The position numbers and the translations under genes are program-made. From contig NZ_JAEG01000001.1 in the NCBI RefSeq assembly GCF_000518785.1, positions 434,001-498,000 on the forward strand: a DNA stretch of 64,000 nucleotides. Direction: 5' to 3'. Shown in pieces: positions 31,880-39,500 of the stretch (the stretch's first letter is position 1; each line of letters begins with the position of its first letter). This stretch comes from Paenirhizobium selenitireducens ATCC BAA-1503. GTDB lineage: Bacteria; Pseudomonadota; Alphaproteobacteria; Rhizobiales; Rhizobiaceae. Below the pieces are notes generated by a model. The model saw nothing but the letters and a program-made list of their open reading frames with translations. It had not been told where the DNA came from and searched no databases.

Positions 31880-31887
31880 TTAACCAT
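31880..31887 (+). promoter_or_regulatory. CtrA-type box upstream of the exported protein gene
   Basis: TTAACCAT is the core motif reported for CtrA in Sinorhizobium. It lies 54 bp upstream of the ATG at 31941 and just upstream of a TTGACG -35-like element (31899-31904). Confidence 0.45.
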
Positions 31888-31937
31888 CTCCCGTTAGTTT
31901 GACGGCAGGTTATTGGTTGCTCGTACCAAGGTTTGAG

Positions 31938-33065
31938 TCAATGTCGCTCCGTATCTTCTCGCCAGTCGGCCGCATTGCCGTCATGTCCGTCGTCGCATTG
32001 ACGGTTACGGCACCGGTTGCCGATGCTGCATCGCGCGACAAGCGCTTCTTCCAATCGGTCGCCGGGGTCTGGAAAGGCCCGGGCGAGATTGTCGCCGGCA
32101 AGTACAAGGGCACCAAGTTCACCTGCAGCCTCACCGGCCTGCCAGCCGACGGCAACCTGACCGGCATCACGCTCGACGGCACCTGCCGCGTCGGCGTCTT
32201 CTCGCAGCCGATGAAGGCGACGATCGCAGAGGTCGGCGGCAAGTATCAGGGCCAGTTCCTCGACGGCGCCGAAGGCAAGGGCCTCGACATCGTCTCCGGC
32301 GCCGTGACCGGCGACCGCGTGGTCATGGGCATCAACCGCAACAAGCTCAACGGCGCCATGGTCGCCCGCCTGCAGAACGACAGCGCGATGAACATCACGA
32401 TTTCGGTCAAGGTCGAGGATCGCATGGTCCCGGTGATCGGCCTGAAGCTCAACCGTCAGGCCGACGCCTACGCCGGCTCCGTCAAGAACTGACGCGCCGC
32501 GGCCAGTGCCGCAAGCGCCTGCTACCGCGATCGCCTGCCCTCTGCCGCGCCACCAGGCGCGGTTTTCGTTTGCGACGACGATGCCCTCGGCACTGCTCAA
32601 GGCGAGCCAGTCGGCGACCGCCCTGCCCTTCACCTTGAGATCGCCGGCGATATCGGCAAGCGGCATCAGCACGAAGGCGCGTTCCGTCATGCGCGGATGC
32701 GGCACGGTCAACGCCTGCTCGTCAATCTCCAGGCCGTCATAGGTCAGGACGTCGATGTCGATGGTGCGCGGCCCCCAGCGCTCGGTCCGCACCCGCTTCA
32801 TGTCGCGCTCGATGTCGAGGCAGGTCTCGAGCAGCTTGAGCGGCGAAAGACGCGTCTCGATGGCGGCGCAGGCATTGTAGAAATCGGCCTGGTCGATCTT
32901 GCCCCAGGGCGGCGTGCGGTAGAGCCGCGACACGGCTGTAACCCGGCAGTCGTCGCGCGTGTCCAGCCGGCGCAGGGCCAGGCCCATGGCCGCGACGGGG
33001 TCGCCGATATTGCCGCCGAGCCCAAGCGTGGCCTGGCGCCAGTCGTCCTCAACGGAAGTGTTCAA
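31938..33065 (-). CDS. folK: FolK pyrophosphokinase; frame lacks the usual stop and runs antisense through the neighbour
   Basis: FolK transfers pyrophosphate from ATP to 6-hydroxymethyl-dihydropterin in folate synthesis. Residues 1 to about 173 are a complete FolK: GLGGNIGDP at 15-23, LYRTPPWG at 48-55, and RWGPRTIDIDVLTYDG at 96-111 with the metal-binding Asp pair. Family members end near this point (WWR at 171-173, about base 32547). Here the frame stays open for 202 more codons, ending only at 31938 and covering the convergent exported-protein gene. The tail has the Asp/Ala/Gly/His-rich composition of an antisense shadow. A one-base shift would meet TAG at 32522-32524. It follows folB with a 17-bp overlap. 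Confidence 0.85.
   Translation of the reverse strand: MNTSVEDDWRQATLGLGGNIGDPVAAMGLALRRLDTRDDCRVTAVSRLYRTPPWGKIDQADFYNACAAIETRLSPLKLLETCLDIERDMKRVRTERWGPRTIDIDVLTYDGLEIDEQALTVPHPRMTERAFVLMPLADIAGDLKVKGRAVADWLALSSAEGIVVANENRAWWRGRGQAIAVAGACGTGRGASVLDGAGVGVGLTVELQADHRDHAILDLDRNRDVHRAVVLQAGDHGAVELVAVDAHDHAVAGHGAGDDVEALAFGAVEELALILAADLCDRRLHRLREDADAAGAVERDAGQVAVGWQAGEAAGELGALVLAGDNLARAFPDPGDRLEEALVARCSIGNRCRNRQCDDGHDGNAADWREDTERH
31941..32492 (+). CDS. Exported conserved hypothetical protein
   Basis: The 183-residue product starts at 31941, giving a signal peptide that ends in PVADA near residue 29. The mature protein begins with a helical KRFFQSVAGVWKGPGEI segment and continues with many short beta strands rich in Gly, Thr and Lys, suggesting a small beta-barrel or lipocalin-like fold in the periplasm. 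Two cysteines (FTCSL and GTCRV) may pair. The folK reading frame on the other strand runs through this whole gene. The signal peptide, codon pattern and CtrA-type box favour this gene as real. Function unknown. Confidence 0.8.
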   Translation: MSLRIFSPVGRIAVMSVVALTVTAPVADAASRDKRFFQSVAGVWKGPGEIVAGKYKGTKFTCSLTGLPADGNLTGITLDGTCRVGVFSQPMKATIAEVGGKYQGQFLDGAEGKGLDIVSGAVTGDRVVMGINRNKLNGAMVARLQNDSAMNITISVKVEDRMVPVIGLKLNRQADAYAGSVKN

Positions 33066-33417
33066 CGCTCACCTGTACGTAGTCGAGGATTCCAGGCACC
33101 GGGGCGCTCGGCTTGCGCACCGAGATCTTCGCCCGGCGGATCTCCGGGAACCGGGCACACAGCTCCTTGGCGATCGTCAGCGCCAGCGCCTCGATCAAGA
33201 GGTGCCGGCTGGTGGTTACCGTCTTCTCGATCACCTTGAAGGCGACACCGTAGTCGACCGTGCCCTCCAGCGCGTCGTTTTCCAGCGCCGCCCCGGCCGA
33301 TACATCCAACTCGGCATCGACGTAGAAGCGCTGGCCGAGGACCTCTTCCTCCGGATAGACCCCGTGGCGGGCGAAGAACGCACAGTTCTTCAGGGTGATC
33401 GTATAGACGTCCGTCAT
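33049..33417 (-). CDS. folB: Dihydroneopterin aldolase
   Basis: FolB converts 7,8-dihydroneopterin to 6-hydroxymethyl-dihydropterin and glycolaldehyde. The 122-residue length is standard. The conserved FARHGVYPEEEVLGQRF segment at about residues 15-31 carries the Glu that binds the pterin, and the DYG motif and the C-terminal VRKPSAPVPG motif (about 102-111) hold the catalytic lysine. Its ATG overlaps the folP stop by four bases and its 3' end overlaps folK by 17, giving a tightly coupled folP-folB-folK order that follows the pathway enzymes. Confidence 0.95.
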   Translation of the reverse strand: MTDVYTITLKNCAFFARHGVYPEEEVLGQRFYVDAELDVSAGAALENDALEGTVDYGVAFKVIEKTVTTSRHLLIEALALTIAKELCARFPEIRRAKISVRKPSAPVPGILDYVQVSVEHFR

Positions 33418-34283
33418 CGCGCCTGTCCTTTGCCGGATTCTCGTTGGGCCGCGATCATAGCATCGGCGACGGCCAGCGCGTCCCGGTTGATCGCGACATT
33501 GTGCACCCGGAAAACCGAAGCGCCCTTCAGCCTGAGCAGCGCGGTGGTGGCCGCCGTCGCCGCGTCGCGCTCGCCGGCGTCGCGGCCGGTCAGCGTGCCG
33601 AGGAAGCGCTTGCGCGATGTGCCGACCAGCAGCGGGTAGCCGAGCGCCAGCAGCTCGTCGCAGCGCGCCATCAGCGCCATGTTCTCTTCCACCGTCTCCT
33701 TGGCGAAGCCGAAGCCGGGATCGAGCACGATCGCCTCGCGCGCCACCTTCGCTTCCGCGGCGATCGTCAGCGACCTTTCGAGATAGTCGAACTGGTCGGC
33801 GACCACGTCGGCCAGCCGCTCACGCCCGCGGCCCGTATGCATGACGCAGAGCCCAGCACCGGTCGCGGCAGCGATCGCGGCGATTTCCGGCTCCTTCTGC
33901 AGGCCGTAGACGTCATTGATGATGTGGGCGCCGGCCGTAACGGCCAGGCGCGCAGTCGCGGCGCGGTAGGTGTCGATGGAGATCAGCGCCTCCGTCTCGC
34001 ACGCCAGCCTCTCGATCACCGGCAGCACCCTGTCCTGCTCTTCCGCGGGGCTGACGGGCGCCGCCCCCGGCCGGGTCGATTCACCGCCGATGTCGAGGAT
34101 GTCCGCGCCGTCGGCGAGACAGCCAAGGGCGTGCTCGACCGCCTTGTCCACGCTGAAATGCCGGCCGCCGTCGGAAAAGGAATCGGGCGTGACGTTGACG
34201 ATCGCCATCAGCCTGCCCTTGCCGTCGAGGGAAATGCCGCGTCCGTGGGCGGCCCGCCAGTATGCGCTCGTTCCGATGGTCAC
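33414..34283 (-). CDS. folP: Dihydropteroate synthase
   Basis: FolP condenses 6-hydroxymethyl-dihydropterin pyrophosphate with p-aminobenzoate and is the sulfonamide target. The 289-residue product has both signature motifs, VNVTPDSFSDGG (about 29-40) and GADILDIGGESTRPGA (about 58-73), plus the lysine/arginine loop GTSRKRFLG. I chose the GTG at 34283, which has AGGGA six bases upstream; an ATG 15 codons earlier lies close to the divergent DUF922 gene. It leads the three-gene folate operon. Confidence 0.94.
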   Translation of the reverse strand: MTIGTSAYWRAAHGRGISLDGKGRLMAIVNVTPDSFSDGGRHFSVDKAVEHALGCLADGADILDIGGESTRPGAAPVSPAEEQDRVLPVIERLACETEALISIDTYRAATARLAVTAGAHIINDVYGLQKEPEIAAIAAATGAGLCVMHTGRGRERLADVVADQFDYLERSLTIAAEAKVAREAIVLDPGFGFAKETVEENMALMARCDELLALGYPLLVGTSRKRFLGTLTGRDAGERDAATAATTALLRLKGASVFRVHNVAINRDALAVADAMIAAQRESGKGQAR

Positions 34284-34382
34284 AGCGCGGTCCCTTCCGG
34301 CGAAAAATCGCACCCGTCGATATTGCACTCTCAGAGCCTATGCCCCAAGGTCGCGGCGAATTCAACACGACGGACACCGAGA

Positions 34383-35009
34383 ATGAAGACTGCGCGCCGT
34401 TTGAGCGTCCTGACAGCCGCTGCGGCACTGCTATTCGGTCTGGGCGACGGAGCCAGCGCCGAGACGATCGTGCGCAAGTCGATCTCCTATTTCCAGATCG
34501 GCGGCACCACGGCCGAGGATCTCGACCGCGAACTGGAGCGTCGGGGACCGGAAACCCGCAGCAGCGGCTCGCGCCATCCGGGCGCCACGCAGATCAAGTT
34601 CGGCGGAGAACTGACCTATGTGCATTCCGCCGGGCAGTGCCGGATCGGCGAAACCAAGGTGACGCTCAACACAAAGATTATCCTGCCCAGCTGGAAGAAC
34701 CGCAAGAAGGCCCATGGCGACCTTGCGCTCATCTGGGACGCCCTGTCGAGCGACATCAAGCGTCACGAGGAACGCCACGCCGAAATCGCCCGGCAGTATG
34801 CGCGGCAGCTGGAAAAGGCATTGAAGAAGCTTCGTCCGCAACGTAACTGCGAGGCCATGCAGGCCAAGGTGGCGGAAGCCACCGACAAGGTCATCTCGGC
34901 CCACGACGCCGCGCAGATGGACTTCGACCGAGTCGAAGCGATCAATTTCGAGAATCGCATGATTCGCATTCTCGAATACCGAGCGAAGCGCAATTCCCCC
35001 AAGAATTGA
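34383..35009 (+). CDS. Exported DUF922 protein with HExxH metalloprotease-like motif
   Basis: The 208-residue product has a signal peptide (end near ASA at residue 26). Its DUF922 domain contains His128-Glu-Glu-Arg-His132, an HExxH motif embedded in SSDIKRHEERHAEIAR, as expected of a zinc-dependent peptidase. The family is annotated as putative secreted Zn-dependent protease, but activity has rarely been shown. The C-terminal quarter is helical and basic. It is divergent from folP, with the two start regions about 100 bp apart. Confidence 0.82.
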   Translation: MKTARRLSVLTAAAALLFGLGDGASAETIVRKSISYFQIGGTTAEDLDRELERRGPETRSSGSRHPGATQIKFGGELTYVHSAGQCRIGETKVTLNTKIILPSWKNRKKAHGDLALIWDALSSDIKRHEERHAEIARQYARQLEKALKKLRPQRNCEAMQAKVAEATDKVISAHDAAQMDFDRVEAINFENRMIRILEYRAKRNSPKN

Positions 35010-35164
35010 GGTGGGCAGGATCGCCAGCCAGACAAAAATGCCACAGGGCTTGCGTGAAACTTGCAAGCGAGCCTGTGAATAACTGGCTATTTCTCGGCGT
35101 GGTACTTGATCATTTCCTGAAATATAAATGTCATCAAGTTCAGTTCATCACGTTTAGACGGTTC

Positions 35165-35275
35165 CCGAGTTCTCCCTGGCGCATCCTGGTGCCACAGGTG
35201 TTCCCTCCCTCGCCTGAATATGGCGATGCGCCCTCCTGCCCCGCTCCTCGCTGACCGAAGAGCGGGGCTTTTTTT
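35165..35275 (+). ncRNA. Candidate small RNA with exposed CCUCC motif
   Basis: A strong terminator lies 230 bp past the nearest upstream plus-strand gene. In front of it are three consecutive stems: GGCGC with GTGCC (35178-35193); a 6-bp stem CAGGTG with CGCCTG (35195-35216) whose ten-base loop is exactly TTCCCTCCCT; and the terminator (35238-35268). A second CCTCC lies unpaired at 35232-35236. Exposed CCUCC anti-ribosome-binding-site loops followed by a strong terminator are the hallmark of alphaproteobacterial trans-acting sRNAs of the suhB/cuckoo and alpha-r14 type. The 5' end is not defined; no convincing -35/-10 pair was found, so the start is approximate. Confidence 0.5.
35238..35275 (+). 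terminator. Strong Rho-independent terminator of the candidate sRNA
   Basis: A perfect 9-bp stem (GCCCCGCTC with GAGCGGGGC) is followed directly by seven T residues on the plus strand. The nearest upstream plus-strand gene ends at 35009. Confidence 0.88.
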
Positions 35276-35282
35276 GGCTTTG

Positions 35283-35603
35283 TCAGCCCTGGCGTTCGGG
35301 AACGCGCACGACGAGGCCGTCAAGCGCCGGCGTGACCTTGATCTGACAGGAAAGTCGGGAATTGGGCTGCACGTCGACGGCGAAGTCGAGCATGTCTTCT
35401 TCCATCGGCGAAGGCGCCCCGACCTTTTCGCTCCAGGCTTCGTCGACATAGACATGACAGGTGGCGCAGGCGCAGGCGCCGCCGCATTCGGCCTCGATGC
35501 CGGGAACGGAATTGCGCACCGCATTCTCCATGACCGTGGATCCTTCGGCCGCAGCGAGTTCAAAGCGCGTGCCGTCGAAAGCGATGATGGTGATTTGTGC
35601 CAT
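35283..35603 (-). CDS. 2Fe-2S ferredoxin, adrenodoxin type
   Basis: This 106-residue electron carrier has the adrenodoxin/FdxB pattern C-x5-C-x2-C with Cys40, Cys46 and Cys49 ([15 protein letters not shown]) and the fourth ligand Cys86 in RLSCQI. Cys44 is an additional cysteine in the loop. The MEEDMLDF segment is typical of the group. In rhizobia such ferredoxins serve P450s or iron-sulfur assembly; no partner gene is adjacent. It is convergent with the candidate sRNA, whose terminator ends eight bases from its stop. Confidence 0.92.
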   Translation of the reverse strand: MAQITIIAFDGTRFELAAAEGSTVMENAVRNSVPGIEAECGGACACATCHVYVDEAWSEKVGAPSPMEEDMLDFAVDVQPNSRLSCQIKVTPALDGLVVRVPERQG

Positions 35604-35742
35604 GATGAGGTTTCCAGACTTCGCCGATTGTAAAAAACGGCGAAGTCATCACCCAAAACCGCAGGGCAGTCAACATTCGGCGAGCCAAAATTGCAGCCAG
35701 CCACCGCATTGCAGCAAGCTTTGCTTGCGCAATGCGCAACCG

Positions 35743-36114
35743 TCAGCGGCAGAGCTTGAGGATGAAGTTTTCGGCTTCGATCACCCGGGCGGCAATTGCG
35801 GCGACCCGGCCGGCGTCCGGACCATCGCGCTCGACAGCTTCGGCCGCGTGGAAGACCGCATGGGCGCCAACCGCATCGGCGGCATTCTTCAGGCGCTGGG
35901 CGATCACGACGCGGGCCGTACCCTCGGACTCGTTGGCGAGTGCCTGGAGGCAGCCGCGGGCCTGACGGGCAAACATCTGCAGGATTTCGATTTCGACCGC
36001 CTTGTCGCCCTTGGTCGTGGTGGCCAGCTGGACCAGGTCGATCGGCCGGTCCTTCGATGGGCAACGCCCGCCGTTGTTTTCGGGGGCTTCGAATGCGATA
36101 TTGAGTGCGGCCAT
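35743..36114 (-). CDS. Hpt-like protein lacking the phosphorylatable histidine
   Basis: The 123-residue, mostly helical protein starts MAALNIAFEAPENNGG and has a conserved rhizobial look (GRCPSKDRPIDLVQLA). The segment VVIAQRLKNAADAVGAHAVFHAAEAVE at about residues 69-95 aligns by eye with the Hpt motif A-H-x-L-K-G-S-A-x-x-V-G-A, but Gln73 stands where the phospho-accepting His is expected. It may therefore be a non-phosphorylatable Hpt relative, or the resemblance may be structural only. It lies upstream of, and divergent from, the giant polar protein. Confidence 0.6.
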   Translation of the reverse strand: MAALNIAFEAPENNGGRCPSKDRPIDLVQLATTTKGDKAVEIEILQMFARQARGCLQALANESEGTARVVIAQRLKNAADAVGAHAVFHAAEAVERDGPDAGRVAAIAARVIEAENFILKLCR

Positions 36115-36595
36115 GGGACGATTTCCTTCTTATGGGTTTTCTTGGTACCGGCATCCTCGGCGATGCAGCATCCACATCCGGTTAAACCCGCGCCCATCTG
36201 CCGGCAAAACCTTACGATATGGTTAATGACCCCTAAACCGCCGAACCGTATGGTTTTTCACGCGCTAATTTAGTTTAAATGCTGTTAACAATTGCTCCAT
36301 CGCATTAGGAATGCCGCCCCCACTTAATTGTCTCTGCTTTCTGAATGTGTCACTACGGTACGGATGATGTGGGTGAAGGGTGGAAACCTTTGCCCTCAAG
36401 CCGGATGATGATAGGAAACGATCGTCATGCTCTTGATAAGGGGCGGTTCCGGCGGCGTATTCCGATGGAGATTTCATCTGGCGTGGCGGCAGGATGGGGT
36501 CCCCTTGAAAAGTTGTTTTGCCGGGCGCCCCGTCGCGAGCGACCAGGGGTGGCAGGCAGGACAGCTCAATAGGCTTGGTAACGAGGCGTAACCCT
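36115..36595. other. Long intergenic region upstream of the giant polar protein
   Basis: This 481-bp non-coding gap is AT-richer than its surroundings near 36210-36310. It contains a CtrA-type box at 36219-36226, TATGGTTT at 36249-36256 (a partial second copy) and a GTTTAAATGCTGTTAAC segment at about 36273-36289 with two TTAA halves. Downstream, at about 36370-36430, are short imperfect hairpins. No complete gene or confident -35/-10 pair was found. The length suggests a long leader or complex control region. Confidence 0.5.
36219..36226 (-). promoter_or_regulatory. CtrA-type box upstream of the giant polar protein
   Basis: ATGGTTAA is the exact reverse complement of TTAACCAT, the core CtrA motif of Sinorhizobium. 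It lies 370 bp before the polar-protein ATG and 105 bp before the Hpt-like ATG, so either gene could be the target. Confidence 0.4.
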
Positions 36596-39500
36596 ATGGC
36601 GAACAACAAGACGGTCGAGTCGATTGACGACAGCGCGTTCCAGGCGCTGGAAGCGGCTCTGAGGATCGATTTCGACGAACAGGAGACGCCGGCCGCCCGA
36701 GGCAGGCAGGCGTCAGACGCACCGGAGGCCAAAGTGTCCGAGTCCAGCAACCAGCGTCCTGCCGCTCCCAAGAAGTCGACCGAGCGTCGCCCGGCCCGCG
36801 GCGCCGACCTTGCGCCCGAAATGGCCCCAAAGGCGCCCGCCTTCGAACCCGCCAACGACGCATCCCGCCGCAACCCCGCTGCCATCATGAGGACGCTGGA
36901 AGGCGCCTCCATGCCCGGCGCCATGCGCAACGCGACGATCGTCTCGGTGCTGTGGATGCTCGGCGCCATCGGCCTCAGCCAGCTTCTCTACGGCACCGCC
37001 ATATGGCAGGCGCCCACCGTCGCCGACGTCGTGGCCATGCCCGGCGTCGTTGCGATCTTCGTCGGCACGATCATTCCCGTCATGCTGTTCTTCGCTTTCG
37101 CCATCATGATGGCGCGTGCCCATGACCTGCGCAATGCGGCGCGGTCGATGGCAGAAGTCGCGCTGCGCCTTGCCGAACCGGAGACTATCGCCTCCGAACG
37201 CATCATGACGGTCGGCCAGGCCGTGCGTCGCGAAGTCTCGGCGATGAACGAAGGCATCGAGCGCACCATCGCCCGCGCCACCGAGCTCGAAACGCTGGTC
37301 CATTCCGAAGTCACCGCGCTCGAACGCAGCTACAGCGACAATGAGCTTCGCGTCCGCGGCCTCGTCCACGAACTCGGCTCCGAGCGCGACGCGATCGTCA
37401 CTCACGCGGAACGCATTCGCAGTTCCATCGTCGGCGCCCACGACCAGCTGAAGGAAGAACTGTCGCTGGCGACCGAAGAGATCGCGGTCCGCCTCGCCAC
37501 CTCCGGTGAGGCATTCGCGTCGCTGATCGACACTCGCGCCGCGGCCCTGATGGAAAAATCGGACGCCGCCGCAACCTCGATCGGCAGCCTGCTGTCGAGC
37601 AAGACCGAAAACCTCGTCCAGACGCTCAGCGCCTCGGGCATCTCGCTGGCCAGCGAGTTCGACACCCGCCTGCAGCAGCTCACCGGCACCCTGCAGCAGC
37701 GTGGCCGTGAACTGCTCGGCGAATTCGAGACCCGCGCCTCGACCCTCGACGCCAATACCGAAAAGCTCAACGCGGCGCTGAGCGAGCGCGCCCGCCAGCT
37801 CAACGAGACGCTGGCCGAACGCACCCGCGAAATCGCCGACAGCCTGACGAGCGGCGAACAGGGCATCACCAGCTCGCTCGACGAAGTACTGGCAAAACTG
37901 AATGCGACGCTCGACGACAAGGGCGCCGCCTTCCGCCACAGCCTGCAATCGAGCGCCGACGACGCCATCGTCGACCTCGACCTGCGCTCCGGCCTGTTCG
38001 AGGATCGCCTGCAGGCGACCATCGGCCTGGTCAACTCGGCCTTCGACGAGCGCGTCGCTGAATTCGCCAGCGCCTTCGACCAGCGCGCCGGTTCGCTCGA
38101 CAGCAAGCTGATGGAAAGCCTTGCCCGCATCAACGAGACCGTCACCGGCGGTTCCGAGGCGATCGACGGCATCCTCAATTCGAGCATCGAGCGCCTCGGC
38201 TCGACGCTGACCGACCAGTCCTTCGCGCTGGCCACGGCGGTCGGCACGGGCCAGGAACTGATCGACGACGCTCTGTCTACCCGCGCCCAGGAAATCGCCG
38301 ACGCCATGTCCGCCCGCGCCCTTGCGCTGAGCGAGAGCCTGGAGAACGCCCACAAGCGCATCGATGCCGTCATGGAAGAACGCGGTGGAGCACTCTATTC
38401 CGCCCTTTCCGACAACCAGAACCGCTTCGAGGAAACCCTGTCCAGCCGCGCCGAGACCATCGTCAATGCGCTGGCGGGCAACCAGGATCGCTTCGCCGAG
38501 ACCCTCGACAGCAAGGCCCGCGAGATCGCCGATACGCTGGCCAGCGGCCAGCAACGCCTCGACCAGACGCTGGAAGGCCGTGCATCGACCCTGATCGAAG
38601 CCGTGTCCGGAACCGAGAGCCGCCTCGCCGAGGCACTCGACCGCCGCACCGCGACGATCATCGAAACCGTGGCTGACGCCGACCAGCGCCTCGAAGCCGC
38701 CTTCGCCGACAAGGCCGAAGCGATCCGCAGCGCCTACAGCGAAAACCAGGACCGCCTCGACCTGTCGCTGGCCGGTCATGCCGCCTACCTCGCCTCCACG
38801 CTGGAGCAGGCCGGCGAGCAGCTCGAAAAGTCGCTTGGCGAGGGCACCAGCCGGATCGGCGAAACCATGGCGTCCGGCCTTTCCGGCATTGGCGACACGA
38901 TGGCTTCGGGTCTTGCCGGCATCGACGGCAAGCTCTCCGATACCCATGAACGCATCCGCGCAACGCTGGAAGAACGCGGCAATGCGATCGACCTGACGCT
39001 GCGCTCGGCCCAGGAGCAGCTGGACGGCACTCTCGCCGAACAGGGTGCCGCGATCGGCGCTTCGATCGCCGCTTCCACCGGCATGCTGGAAATGACGCTG
39101 GAGGAGCGCGAGGAAGCGCTGCGCCGCGCCATCGACGAAAGCGGCAAGGCGCTCGACGAACGCCTGCGCGGCACGGCCGGTGCGCTGACCAGCCAGATCG
39201 GCGAAGCCGCCAGCGAAATCACCCGTACGGCGCAGGATTTTTCGGGTCGCATCGAACAGTCGGTCGGCGGCATGGCGAACCGTATCGACGATACCAGCAC
39301 CCGCATCGAGGTCAGCCTCGAAACCCTCGAGGAGCGGATCAAGAACGGCCTTGACGGTGTCGATACGCGCATCGGCGATGCCGGTGAGAAATTCGCCGGC
39401 CGCCTGACCGAGAAGGTCTCCGATCTCGAGCGGGTCGGAAGCGATGCCGTGGAGCGCGTCTCGCGCGTGCTCGATGACGGCGCAACCAAGGTTGCCGAGA

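Noticed and set aside
35087-36175. A 362-codon minus-strand frame covering the ferredoxin and Hpt-like genes in another frame
   Set aside because: It overlaps two supported genes on the same strand and contains no domain.
36713-38947. A 744-codon minus-strand frame opposite the giant polar protein
   Set aside because: Antisense shadow of a repetitive, GC-rich gene; glycine/valine/aspartate-rich with no motif or ribosome-binding site.
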